Of a stretch of DNA of 64,000 nt, positions 24,711 to 36,827 are shown in pieces. A program made the position numbers and the translations under genes. Location of the stretch: NCBI GenBank assembly GCA_022478985.1, contig JAKSZP010014462.1:124001-188000 (forward strand), in the 5' to 3' direction. Source of the DNA: Massospora cicadina. Lineage: Eukaryota > Entomophthoromycota > Entomophthoromycetes > Entomophthorales > Entomophthoraceae. The notes under the pieces were generated by a model that was given only the letters and a program-made list of their open reading frames with translations, had not been told where the DNA came from and did not search any database. Position 1 is the first letter of the stretch. Every line of letters starts with the position of its first letter.

Positions 24711-25869
24711 TATAGGTTTCCTGATAATTTTTGGCCAATAACCCCTATAAATTTATTACTTGCACAGGTCTAGGTTTTGTGAAATTCACCACGTTGTATA
24801 ATAGTTGATATAATTGTTTGATAATAGTATGATCACTATTATCCATAGTTGAATGGAATACTAGATTTTGGTCCAACGCTCAGCCAGTATATCCTCTTGA
24901 AATACTTATGATGTCTTGAAATAGGTATTTGTTCCCTCATACCATCTAACTCAATCTACTCTTAGATCCCTGTTTATGGTTTCTCTAGTTTAACACAGTT
25001 GGCAGCAATCCCCAATTTGATTCAGCTTGTTCTATGTATCTTCGCTCAGATCCTTACTCTTTATCTTAAAGAGTCTCCCAATTATTGCACACAGCAATAA
25101 TATCCCTGAGAAAGGATAGAGCAAATGGATGCTGATAAAGTTTACTAAGGTAAGATTTAAGTAAAAGGGATTAATCTGGCAATTTATTATTTGGTAAATA
25201 ATATATTCTTTCATTAGTGAATTCTAGGGATTTTATAGTGGTGGATTTGGCGCCCAACCCTCAGTTGAAACCTCCTTGATGAAACGGCAGCTGTTGCCAT
25301 TAATTCACCCATCCTCATCTCACCAGTGATGGTCTTCTCCATCTGGCTAGGATTCCGTTGTTGGACATCCTTGAGACCTAAAATAGAAAAAGTCAGAAAA
25401 TGTGTCCCTAACGTTTTCCTCTTGATCCAAGCAAACCAACCTTATTTGGCAAGCGACCTTCTTAGGTAAAGGGACTTGTTACCCATTAAGGCAGGTTGCA
25501 AACCAACTGATCAATTTGCTAGTTGCAGACAGCATCACTTGCCTCTCAACTTACTCCTTAAATTCCAATCAGTCATTAATGAAACCTGACTAATCTCAAT
25601 CAATACACCTGATAGTTAATCAACTATTGGATGCCTCTATATTGTCAGAAACTCTGCCCAACGAGATCTTAAGCATTTGTCCAGATTGATCCCTGATGGA
25701 TCTGACCAGGCGAAAAACCTAAAATTTCCAAACGTAGTTACCCAAAATTAGGGTCAACTGATTTCCAATTCATCATGCATTAGAAAATTATCCCTAAGCA
25801 ATCCCTGGTAATCTAGCCAGCTGGGAATATGGGCAAAAATCCCAAATAGGCGTGCTTTCCCCAAACGTT
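24711..25869 (+). mobile_element. Unidentified 1.16-kb insertion in LTR2, possible LTR plus primer site
   Basis: Interrupts LTR2; ends are approximate. It has no open frame longer than 60 codons. TGGCGCCCAACCC near 25238-25250 looks like a retroelement primer-binding site (TGGCGCCC... is complementary to tRNA-Lys-type 3' ends), with about 0.5 kb before it that could be an LTR. A similar TGGCGCCCAAC lies on the minus strand near 29613-29623. A partial element is possible; I cannot demonstrate a second LTR or a target duplication. Confidence 0.35.
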
Positions 25870-25945
25870 TATTTTTTAAATCCTGTTGTGACAATTAGGC
25901 TCATCTATGTTTTAGAGTAAGTATCTTCATACAGTTTACTAATCA

Positions 25946-26216
25946 TCTTGGTGCAATAAACTGAGCAACCAAAGGTTAATACCAAAGTGCTGATTTAAGC
26001 ATATGAAAAAACCCTACATGATCATTGAGAAAATACAGGTGTTTGAACCTCTGAAAAATCCTACTAGAGGCTTCCTTATTATTTTGAGTGCATTCTAAGT
26101 TCTAAAGAAGCATCATCAAAACTCCAGCCTATTGGCACCAGCTCCTCACTATCTTAGTCAACCCCACTCATTTTTTGTTCCCTTATGTTTGATCAAGTGG
26201 GGAAAATGTTACAATT
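25946..26216 (+). mobile_element. 271-bp internal remnant between LTR2 and LTR3
   Basis: Begins at the TTGGTGCAATAAAC primer-site candidate and ends in a purine tract CAAGTGGGGAAAA before LTR3. The last part (about 26150-26216, CCCCACTCATT...) matches the corresponding end of Y (about 23955-23999). It is a deletion derivative: LTR, first bases, last bases, LTR. Confidence 0.55.
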
Positions 26217-26406
26217 TGGTATGACCAACCATTTGAACAATTAATTTTTTACTTTTTCTATACCTAACTAATATGTCAACAAATGCTTTCAAATAACCTA
26301 CATTTCCACCGCACTGGTGTCAATCTTTGATACCAATTTATAATCAATTATCTCACCTAAGCGTCTCCAAAGTACTAATATATATAAATAATAAACTCTT
26401 ATTTCA
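26217..26406 (+). repeat. LTR3 of the X/Y family, internally shortened
   Basis: Starts TGTTACAATTTGG, the best-preserved start of the family, and ends TTCA before ATTGGTGCAAC. At 190 bp it is far shorter than LTR1 (768 bp), so it is internally deleted or only partly recognisable. Confidence 0.5.
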
Positions 26407-26829
26407 ATTGGTGCAACTTTAAAAACACAATACATTTAACAACTCACCCCGTGGCCATGCTTTCCATACCTTTATTATATTACCAACTATATTATTCCTT
26501 TTCTGGCGTAATCTTGTCATTAACATAATAATTATCTCTTTATCATTTCTTATTCTCTTGTTTATGATAGGATGAATGCTAATATTGTTTAGTTTATCAA
26601 AGATTCAAAGCCTCAGTGTACCTGTCTTTTTCAACTAATATGCAACTGGCCTGACTTTCCTTGGTGCCATTAAGTTTTCAAATATTTGCACCAGTGTTAA
26701 ATATGGATTAAGAGTACAAATCAGTAGGAGAAAGTATTGTAGAAAATCTTTGGTTCTAACTGCAGCTTCTTAACCCTATCTGAACTAAAACTATCTACCA
26801 CAAGCCCCTTAGCAATTTTCATTATCTTA
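26407..26829. other. No recognisable gene
   Basis: AT-rich sequence after LTR3; probably decayed retroelement DNA. No motif found. Confidence 0.4.
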
Positions 26830-27180
26830 CTATTGTGTGCGTATAGTTATAGTTTTAAGTTTAATAAAGAAACATATTTTTGGTAATAATGTTTCATTGC
26901 GTGGAGGGGAGAATACCCCAGTGGTAGATAATGGACTCAATACCACTGCCTCCCAGAGATAATTCTGGTACATGAACTTTGGGTAGGTGATTACTATGAC
27001 TGCGTTGGCATTGCACACCAATGCCCCAAACTGAGATAGCAAATAATAAGGCAGTCCATGAAGTTCATGGCCTATCATACACTGCGCATGGAGGTTTTCT
27101 TGGTTTTATCCTCCTTTCTCATTTCTTTAATCCCTTAATTGGTGCAGTATCATCCCTTGGTCAGCCCACCTCAAATAAAA
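26830..27180 (-). pseudogene. Minus-strand Gypsy protease fragment
   Basis: On the minus strand GATACTGCACCAATTAA (about 27155-27137) is a 2-base-deleted form of the sequence coding DTGAPIN. It is followed by LLSQFGALV...YPKFMYQNY (27040-26925), resembling the LPL-FGS-V...NYDMLIGT-FM block of the E1/E2 proteases. No other part of the element is recognised next to it. Confidence 0.4.
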
Positions 27181-30100
27181 TTTAAATGTTTTATTGTGTG
27201 TGTTTTAAAGGTCACTGTCTTCAAACAGTGCCTTGTTATTAGTGTGCCCACTAACCTGTGCAGTTGAGGTTTGACTTATAAGCGCTGGTTTAAAAAATTA
27301 TATAGAGTTTATTATTGGTTTGGTTCATTATCAGTATCACGTCCAAATACTACCCTGGAGCTTCATGTTTATCCTATCCTCTAAAAATATGATGTGGTGC
27401 TTGCTATGGACACTAATTGTGTCAATTTAGCTAACAATTATCAAAAATTTTACCTTATTAAAGAAACCAAAGTATGTCTTGATTTGTTGGAAAAACTTCT
27501 AATGACTGCTGTTCTTCACAATTGAAATTAGTTGCATGTTTTAAAATTTATATGGTTATGTAATATCCAAAGGCCAGCTTATCTCAGATAGATATATACA
27601 ATATTATAATATATAGTTTTAAAATCTTGGACTTAATCTATTTCAATTTACATTTTTGTATCTCTTTATATAGTTTATCCACTAATGTATATGCTTATAG
27701 AAAATTTAAATAAATACTATGATTTAAAAATACATTATACCTAACAATATATAGCTATATACACAAATTTTTATCTATTTATGAAATGATTTTTAGTAAA
27801 CAATTAAAGAATGATAAATATTGTAGTAATTTTCAACTCTGCTCTAAAAATGTTCCTTTTTCTTACTAACTTCCAGTATTTCTTACACTTGATATATAAC
27901 ATAAGTACCCATAGTATTGGCCATAAGTATTGATACTATGGTATAACAATATTTTCTAGTAGTGAATCTTCATTAACCTAGTCTTAGAATGGTTTAAACT
28001 TAAAAATAGTATAATATAGTCAATTAAATATTTTTTCTTATATTTTATTGTATAGAAAGTTTTTTAATGGCATTATAGAAAATATATTCAATTTATCTAA
28101 TATATTTCCTACTTAAAGTGTAAACTATAGTTTTAGTTAGGCAGGTGCTTTTATAATTGAGAAAAAATACATATATGTTCTTATACATATTATAAAATAA
28201 AAAAGAAAAATTAGATTTTGTATTGTAATTTCTTAAACATGATTACCATTGATATAGCTTTATATATAACAAGCTTTATCATACAATGACTAAGATAGAC
28301 TCAGAATTGTTTACTTGCTTGAATATTAGTTCAGTCTTGAGTTTTCTAATTTTTTTCAATTAGATAGGATATTTAATATACAATTAGATAAGTTATTAAC
28401 ATACTACAAGCACATGTAATTCTAAGATGCTGATAATAATTAGCATAAATATACCATATGTTTTATATACTTTTTATGTATATACTAAGAATATTAAAGT
28501 TCTGTGTAACTTTCAAACTATTACTCAATATTAGCAATGTGATAAAGTATCTTTGATTTTAATCTAGGTATAATCTAGGCATTTTAAGATATAACTTATG
28601 TTATAGTTCAATTTAAAGTTAAGTTATGGTAAAGCATTACCTTAAAGTAATTACCACAGTCATTTATCTTCTCAAAAATCTTTTTATCTGGTAAGAAATT
28701 GTGAAATTTATCTGCTATGTTTTATTCTTAGTTCCTAGTAGATAATACTTATGAAAGGCTTTGTCCAGATTCTATTAAATATAATGATAGACATTAGGTA
28801 AATTTGTTGTTTTCTTATTTTCATATACCATCATTATTTTTGTTTTTTAAATAATTTAATTGTACTCAATATGATTAATCTTCATTATGAATTTTATATA
28901 TATTTATATTTTCTAATATCATTTAAAAAAGGACATATAATTAGTCAAAGTGCAGATTAAAGTTTTAAATATTACAGTTTCTTTAAATATAGTGTTGGTA
29001 TTTCAGTATGCCCACATATCCAGCTTAATCAATTACATTTATTATCTGCTTTATCTAAGGGGTTGACTTACCATAGCGGATGTGTGAGTTATTATATGGT
29101 ATGTTAACTATTGTTGGTTGTTATTCCTTAAAGGATGTTGATTAATTCATTGGGATTCAATCCCACTAGACTACTGCTGTTCCATTGTTGAGGATTACTA
29201 CCAATGTTTTACATATGGTAAAATTATTGATTTTAACAATTTATTATTTCACCATCTTTTAAAAATTAATCAGAGTTTTTGCTATCCAATTAAGGGTTTA
29301 TTGGTAATTTTTAGGCGTTGACAACGCTTTAGTTGACAGCAATTTGTGGGTTGAACTTTTAAACAAACGTGACCTGCTGTTAATGTTTAAAAGGTCCCTT
29401 TACATAAGCAGATTGCTACCTTAATAAGGATAATTTGCTTGGGTTGAGTAAGGACATTGGGACATGTTTATCCAATACTCAACCCAGGAGGAGTCATGAT
29501 CTAGTCAGTGGCAGAATTTGACTATATGGATGAAGTAATCATCATTCTTGGATAATACCTGAGGGCTAAAGCATCAGCAATGACTGACGTTCCTATTGGA
29601 GTACCAATGGAAGAGTTGGGCGCCAGATTTCCCTATACAACTCCCTTGTTTTAATAGATAAGCAACAGTAATTAAAAGTTTATAAAAATTATTTGGATAG
29701 TTTTGCTATTTTAATGTGTGCTCTTGAGATTAAAGTGAAAGAAAGAAGTTTTCATTTATCTATTTGCTGTTTTCCAACTCTTGGGATTAGAGTTGATGGG
29801 ATAAAGTTTCCCTTGTATAAGTGTTTCTCAGAAACCTGGGTGAAAAAAGAGGGGTAGGTTCCCTTATCTTCTAGAAGTACCTTTAAGGATCATAAAGGAG
29901 AGCGTTAACACCTGTCTAGCTTTAGACATACTCAATTTGGTTGTGAAGAGCTCAACTAGGATAAAATCTGCATAGTATTCTCAACTCATTCATTTATTTT
30001 GTCAACAATCTATTCAACGCACACCTTAAACTGTGCAGTAGCCCCAGAAACGTTTACATATAGTTTATATGATAGCTAACAAATCTTATATTTAAATATA

Positions 30101-30224
30101 TAAATTAAGTCTACAGACACTGTACACATATATAAAAATACTAGCATCCTGATACCATGCTTCACAATAGTATTTATAGATTATCAGATAATTTGATTCA
30201 TTATTTATAATTTTATTTTTGATA
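27181..30224. other. Very AT-rich stretch without recognisable genes
   Basis: No frame reaches 60 codons. 27540-29040 is extremely AT-rich with no repeat unit that I can define. 29060-30060 is less extreme and carries on the minus strand TGGCGCCCAACTC (about 29623-29611), a primer-binding-site-like sequence, so an old minus-strand LTR may lie to its right. Nothing else is supportable. Confidence 0.5.
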
Positions 30225-30960
30225 ATCATTACTACTCAGCCAAACCTATCAAGCTTATTAATTTACTAAATTTTATCAACCACTCAGTCAAACCTATTAA
30301 ACTTATTGGATTAACTAAATTCTACCAACTATTCAACCAAACTCAATTGCCCTATTGAATCAATCATAAACTACAAACCACTAAGTCAGTTAAAACTGGC
30401 TGAAATTATTATATCAACCAAAGTACTAAAAATTTGACCATAGCCTATTAACTTATTTTAAATCAAAAAGCAGTCAGCCAAAACTAAACTGAACCTATTG
30501 AATCAACTAAATACTGCCAATCACTTGGATAAATAAAACAAAACCCATCAAATAAAAAAATATTACAAAACCAAACTCATACTCAAAACTAAAAATAAGC
30601 CTATTTAATCAACCATAACCACCAAACGATTGGTAAAAACATACTATAATGTCAAATCAACCAAAACCACTAACCACTTGGCCAAACCCAAACTGAACCT
30701 ATTAATCAACTAGAGCCCACTATTCATCAGCCAAACCCAAGTTGAGCTTAACAAATCAACCATAAACCACCAACTCACCTCAGTCCAATTGGAATTATCA
30801 ATTCAACCAAATTAAAATCAAAACACAAAAATTAATTAATTCTTAAATAAATTAAGAATTCATCTGCTTGGCAAAAGCAAACTGAAACTACTTCCAAATC
30901 AACCTAAATTCACCAACCACTTGACTAAAATCAATTAAATCATTGAATTGACTGATTAAC
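30225..30960 (+). repeat. Degenerate A/C-rich minisatellite
   Basis: Repeated phrases of the type CAACCACTTGGCCAAACC, AACTGAACCTATT and AATCAACCATAAACCACC recur with an irregular period of roughly 50-65 bases. The strand is rich in A and C with few G, a compositional skew not seen in the flanks. Copies are too diverged for a consensus by eye. Confidence 0.55.
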
Positions 30961-31939
30961 AATCAGTCCATGATCCAAAACTGATGCAGAAATGACATAA
31001 AGCTAGGATTCCGCCAATCATTTTGTTGACAGCTAATCTGTGATCTGGAGTCTGTTACCTTAGCTTAGTAATATTTAATCCACAATCTGAAGTCCAATAT
31101 GAAAATGACATAAAAGTAGGATCCCACCAATCAATCATTGATTAATCAGGGCACCTATATTTGTGTTATTTAACTATGATTTATAATGATGCTAAAACAT
31201 AAATTTCATTTTCATGTCAAAAATTAGCCAGAAAAGATATGTAAAAATGATTCTGAATCAAGATTTCGCCATAAACTTTAAAAATTGGTCAGTAGAAATG
31301 ATGTTTAAAACTTGTTTCATCCTGGCAACTTCTCTTTATAACTGTTAATATTATATATATCAAAAAGAAATTTTATCTAATATAGTAGCTTTTTATATCA
31401 AATTATATTTAACTTGTGAAATGAAACTCATAGTAGACTGAAGAATCACTACATAATGTGATTTGGTAAATTAGTGTTTATTAAGTTGCTTAATTTAGAT
31501 AAGTTAAATCATAAAAAGTAGTCATTCATATAGTTAATTTGATTTGTTCAACATAAATTATAAAATGGCTCAACTGATGAATATTTTTAGTACTAGTGGG
31601 GCTTAACCTAATAGGTAAGTTCAAACATTTCTAATGAATACAAATTAAATTAAATTTACCAGCTATTATAGATCTATGGCTTACATCAAAATAAAAAAAT
31701 GAAGGTGATTCTATACTAGTTAAACAAAGGAATGAACAAGGCTATAGATATAATCCAAGTATTTTGATCCTAATTTGGTCAAAAATTAAATAAGTTTTTT
31801 TGAACTTTCTATACTGGTTAAACCAGATGTCTGGTATTACATAAGTATATTCACTTTAATTTATTTGATGGCTAATAGTATGAGATGTTAATATGAAAAT
31901 ACCTATAGACTTTTAAACTACCTTCATGTTATGTACGTC
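30961..31939. other. AT-rich stretch, nothing recognised
   Basis: No ORF, repeat or motif that I can support. A TTTTTAGTACTAG at about 31585-31597 recalls the A-tailed scar end in reverse orientation but lacks a clear target duplication. Confidence 0.4.
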
Positions 31940-31960
31940 TGGCAGAGCATCTTTGTGAAT

Positions 31961-32259
31961 TTATTGGTAGAAATCCCATTTTGTACCAAGGGGCATAAGA
32001 AAGGACCCATTCATCTCGTCACCCTGGGTGATTTGCCCATGTGATATATGAGAAGTGGGCGACAGCGTACCCCTTGAATGCGCTCTTCTTCCTCCTCTTC
32101 TAACCACCAAGGAGTTGATAAAGGAAATTTTGGTTGTGTATTTGGAGGTGAAGGTGGCCAGAAACCATTGACAGCAGAAAGTTTGTAGCAATCTTCCCCA
32201 ACAATAGGGTCCTCCACTGGTTCAATTTCCGCCAAACATGATATATTAGTAGCTGGCAA
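31961..32259 (-). CDS. Unidentified minus-strand coding-like fragment
   Basis: An 82-codon open frame (32259-32011) with two prolines-rich patches and a run of six glutamates; the downstream 31961-32191 frame overlaps it. I do not recognise it. It lies just outside the left LTR of Z and could be the end of another element or an unrelated remnant. It is probably not a functional gene by itself. Confidence 0.2.
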
Positions 32260-32350
32260 AATTAAATTGATTTAGTCACTCTTGGGCTCAAAAATTCCCA
32301 TACGCCATTTCCCTCCATTGCTGGTAAATTGAGTCCATCCCTGACAGGTA

Positions 32351-32911
32351 TGGGTGCAATAATCCATTTTAGTACTCAATAGGAACTCCCATATGTGGCC
32401 TGGCCATGGATGCAACTTCCTGCCGCTGAATGAGTCATTGTCATCACACCAAGCATAATTACAGTGGGATGAAATTTATCACAAAAGAATTCAATACTAA
32501 TCCAACTGGGCAGGTTGAATCTGAACTGAGAATGGTACACTTTAGGGTTTATCTGTCTTAGCCAAATTGTAAAGTTATTTCTGAAAGAAATTCATCTGTT
32601 TTCCATTCACTATCCTTTGAGTTTAAAAGGCAGAGGACCCTGACAGGTTTTAATGTCACTCCATTTTTTACCTTTCAGCTCTTTATTTTCGATAAAAAAT
32701 TCTCAAAAAATCCAAATCTGTTTGTGAGTTTAAGATGTTTGCCAGACATTTAGTGGCTATGATTTCCAATTTTGGGAATTAATGGCTAGCGCTCATTGTT
32801 GCCCTGTTTTTGATGCATCCTAAAATTAGATGGCTTTACCAGAGGTTTTTTGGTTGGTGTTATGGTTGTTAACTCATCCTGAATACCAGCACAGTCTTAT
32901 TATTATTCTCA
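32351..32911 (+). repeat. 5' LTR of Z
   Basis: Aligns with 36828-37383: shared TCACAAAAGAATT, TAGCCAAATTG-AAAGTTAT, GGCAG-GG, GTTGCCCTGTTTTTG-TGCATCC and AACTCATC-TGA blocks. Clearly diverged, so the insertion is old. The start is chosen by homology with the 3' copy. Confidence 0.65.
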
Positions 32912-33785
32912 GTTTGTTATATGGCAAAATGGACTGACCCAAATTCTTATCTTTCTCAACCCTTCTCTGTAGATGGGGTGCTTCATTGGGTTTGTGTTAC
33001 AAATGGAAGGTCCAACTTTTGGTTAAGGTGGCAGTTTTTTGAAAAATGACTGATCTTTAGTTTATAGTTTTTACGCCATGGTTAGGGTATATTTTGAACC
33101 AAACAACAGTGGGTTTTTTTCCCATCTCAAATGTAAGGAACCTTGGTCTATTTTTGCCACATCCTGTCCAGTTTGGATGGGTTGCACGTGTGGGTGTTTC
33201 TTGTTCCTGCTTCCACTTCTTTCCCCTCCAACCCAGTGGTTCATGTTCTGTGATAATATTCTTCTGGTCAATTCAGATGCTCCTGGGGAGCATATGTACA
33301 TGAATCTGTTGGTGCATCTGTTGCCCGCCAGACAACTGCTAGAGGTTGAGGTTGTTCAGGTGGCCATAACCATGGTTTCTCCTCTTGAGGATGGTCCAGA
33401 GGATAAGCCAGTGATTTTTCCTTCCTCATAGCTAAGTCACGCAACTTTGCTGAAAAACAAGAGCCTGCCTACTTTTTGTTACCTGTCAAAGTTCAGTTGA
33501 GATTTCATAGGTCATCCTTTGAGGCTATCTTATAGGAGCAGCCAAATATTTTATGATCTTGCAGGTCACTCAGGATTTGGACCTTGATGCAGAATCCTCA
33601 TTATTGAGTTCATCATTAGCCTCAATGACTTGCTGTAAAAATAAGACGCTCTAAACCATTCTCAGTGCATGCATTTGGCTTCTTTGACCAGTTTACCACA
33701 GTTTCAAATTTGTTTTAATGTTATCCTTGAGGTTGGTTGGTGGTGCTGTCAACAGATTAGTGTTAACCTGGAGCCCAACATTTAA
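32912..33785 (+). pseudogene. Z gag/protease region (not resolvable)
   Basis: Between LTR and RT. A 117-codon plus frame (33078-33431) stays open but shows no Gag or protease motif and overlaps an equally open minus frame. The region is short for gag plus protease, so a deletion is likely. Confidence 0.35.
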
Positions 33786-36480
33786 TCTTTTGTGAACCCT
33801 CATGAATGTGGTGAATTCCTGCTTGTTATTATCTCTTTCCCTACCAGATCTGTGTTTAATCATTTAAACTCCATCCCCACTGAATTGCTTCCAGATTTTC
33901 ATTCTATCTTTTTGCATTACAAAGATATAGTCAATATGGAGAAGTCCAATTACCTTCCCTACCACTCCAAGTATAATTTGGCCTTCCACTTAGTAGTAGT
34001 TTATTAAATATCAACTTTTCTCTGTACCCCTATAAAGAGCAAGGTTTAAGCCCTGAAGGTGTGGTTAAATGATATGCTCCAGTAAGAGTAGTTTTTTCCA
34101 GAAAATGCTAACCCATCGCGTCCCCATTGTTTTTTTGCTCAAAAAGATGAGGTATGTTGCATCTGTTTGTAGACTACAGTCATGTGAATTATATTACTGT
34201 GCATAATCACTTTTTTCACCCTAGAGCAAACTAAAAGCCAGGTGATTTCCAAATCCTATATGTTCTTCAAGCTCAACCTAGTGAACGCCTTCAATAAAAT
34301 CTGAGTAGCGGAAGGTCAGGATGGCTGATGGCCATTCAGACCAATTGTGGGTTATTTTAAATTCCATGTGATGCCCTTCAGACCCAAGAATGTTCCTGCT
34401 ACCTTCCTGCATATAATTGATGGAGCAATGAGACCTGGAGGCAGCACTGGTGGCACTGAAGAAGACTGATCTTTATTCAAAGCTCTTGAAGTGTGAGTTC
34501 TACATAAAAGAGGTTACCTTCTTTGGGTAATTTGGTCCTGAAGGGTGGTTATGCTATCCTTTCCAGAAAACTCAAGAAAATTTTTCTTGGCCCACACCCA
34601 CCATGCAAAGCAGATCATAGTTTTTTAAGAAACAACTTATTTCTTGAATAAATTCTCGCCCATGCTCTCTCAGCTGAAGGCGCCTCTTCATTCCCTGATA
34701 GGGAAAATGTTATGTTTAAATGGATAAAAAAGCTAACGTGCATTTGAGGGTATCATGGAAGTTTTTGTGGTGCTGCCAGTCCTCAAGTACACCAATTTCC
34801 TCCAGCCTTTTATTATGGCATTTGATTTCTTTGCAGCTGAAGTGGGAGTGATCCTGCTTCAGAATCAAGATGGGGTGTAACACCCTGTCACTTAGTTTTC
34901 TGAAAGTTCTCCTCCACAGAGAAATCATGAGCCATTTATGATAAGGAGCTAGATGCTGTATCATTTTTGCTCATCTACTGGCATTACCTTCTTTAAGGCG
35001 CATGATATGAAGTGGTCTTCTGCATGGATCAAAGAGCCATGATGTACTAAAAAAGCCACAGAAGTTGGCACACTGTCAGGCCTAAAACTTCCACAACCTG
35101 TGCACCTTTAGTTTTAGTTATATTTTCATAAAGGGCACGCTAAAAATTCTCCCTGATCTGTTGGGCCATAACCTGTCCCTGAGCCCAACGAAGAAGGGAA
35201 AGCAGCAGAAGACAATGGTGATCTAACTTGCACAGATTCTCACCATTGCTCCTCCTGCAATTATAGGGCTTACTGGGTGCTGAATATGCCATTACTATCT
35301 TGGGTACTGGCAGGTCAGACCTCCTGGTTGGAAGGTCTGAAGCGGATCATCTAGTTGGGCTCGCTGAGCCACAGGAATACTCATTACTCAGTAACAGAAG
35401 GGCGAATTTGTTCAGAAGTGGGTTTGGGTGCCTTACCAACTCCAGAATACAATAATTTCCACTCACCATGATTTCCAACAGTGGGACACCAAGGGCATAA
35501 AAGGTGCTTCAATCTGATAAAGTGGACGTTCAAATGGCTGGGAATCTCCAGGTCTACCAGTATAGATCATTATTGAATGACATGCATGTGCAATAAGTCT
35601 TCTAGATTGGATATAAATTGTCCCCTCCATCCCAGCAGCAGGCACAAGGTCCATGGACCTCAGTATCCATCAACTTCATTGTTGGGCTTCTACATTCCAA
35701 TAGGTTTAATGCAATTATGGTGGTTGTGGACTGCCTTATGAATTTTTTCCTTTCCATCCTTTTCATGTCTACCATTACCTCTGAGGGAGACAGCCCAAAT
35801 TTTTGTTTCCACATATGCTTGATGTTTGGGGTACCCCAGTAGGTGAAAATTGACTGGGGACCTCAGTTTATGGCTTGATTATGATTGGTCATTTTAGCTA
35901 TCTTGAAGATCCAGCTGTGCCAATCCACAGTGTATCATCCCCTGTTCAATATTATTAGAGGTTCAACCAGATCCCTAAGCAGTACCTCTGCTACTATACC
36001 TCCACTTCACAGGATATCTGGGCTTCTGATCTTCCCATTGCGCATTTCACATACCAAGAATGCCACCCACTCATTGATGGGGTTCTCCCCTTACAAGGCT
36101 ACCCTGGGGTATAACTTATCATTCATTATTGGTCCAAGTTTTTTCCACAAAGTATCTGCCACCAAGGAGCAGCTGCAGCGATCTGGAGTACCCAATCTCA
36201 TGTTTGGGAGCACCTGACTAAGGAATTAAATGACTACAAGCAGTTTGAGAATTGCAAGCTCCTTTCTGACTATGATATTAAGGTGGGTTCATTAGTGATG
36301 CTTAATATGAAACACCTTCAGTTAAAGGTTCCCTTGCAGAAGGTTGCAAGCAAGCGTTCTGGTCCACATGTGGTGGTGGTAGATTTGAGAAAAGGACTTT
36401 CTGGTTAGTCCTCTCCATGTATTGAAAGTGGCACCAATTCATTTATATTTATCAGTTGGCCCTATTTAAGGGGAAGGGAC
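33786..36480 (+). pseudogene. Z pol: RT, RNase H, integrase (broken)
   Basis: RT entry IPTELLPDF...NYLPYHSKYNL at 33868-33985 corresponds to the LP-H-x-YD-x-I motif before fungal chromovirus RTs. RT core fragments lie at 34110-34440 (VPIVFF, LVNAFNKI, FKFHVMPF, NVPATF). RNase H remnants lie at 34800-35100 (DKELDAVS, RAMMY). Integrase at 35618-36217 has GPW-SVSINFIVGLL (first catalytic acid changed), VVVDCLMNFF, DWGPQF and AYHPL-like segments, then THSLMGFSPYKATLGYNLSF. Stops and frame changes are common. The chain is recognisable by order and spacing only. Confidence 0.72.
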
Positions 36481-36509
36481 CCACCCTACATAACTAGCCA
36501 TGATTGAGG

Positions 36510-36720
36510 GCTCAGAAGAAGTGGAGGTGGATGCTATTCTGGATTTGTGATAATCACATCATTCAGTTCAATAATCGGTGTTTTGTAAGGGATTCCTTCC
36601 TACTAGAACAGCTGGTCAGTACCCATGATTATGTGAATTGCTGCGAGGTTGTTGGAGGTCTTTCACATTGCATACCTGGGCGCTCCTCACCCTCCCCAGA
36701 AGGTTGCTTCCACATTGGCA
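36510..36720 (+). pseudogene. Z chromodomain-like C-terminus
   Basis: EVDAILD (about 36520-36545), the usual entry of Gypsy chromodomains, is followed by a degraded body and by HDYVNCCEVVGG...HC-PG, which fits the (N)A-E(L)V-EFH-x-x-P end of the domain. Chromodomains guide integration of such elements to heterochromatin. Decayed, so confidence is moderate. Confidence 0.5.
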
Positions 36721-36827
36721 ATAAAACTGCCAAGGCCCACAAGAACACTGCACTTGCTCATGTTCCCAGTGACATTGCAAACTCAGTTCACCAATTGGAG
36801 GTAATGTAAGTCTGGGGGAGCAACCTT

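Larger units (their letters stand above)
24000..25945 (+). repeat. LTR2 of the X/Y family, interrupted
   Basis: 24000 to about 24710 matches LTR1 (for example ACAATTGATCCCTC near 24220, as at 14147), and about 25870-25945 matches its end (TCCTGTTGTGA...AATCA then TTGGTGCAA). Between lie about 1.16 kb of unrelated sequence (separate entry). It also contains scar C (24572-24621). Confidence 0.65.

Noticed and set aside
31570..31640. Fourth A-tailed scar (TTTTTAGTACTAG)
   Set aside because: The similarity is limited to about ten bases after the T-run and no convincing target duplication is present.
33078..33431. 117-codon ORF as an independent gene
   Set aside because: It lies between the LTR and RT of element Z, has no motif, and the opposite strand is equally open.
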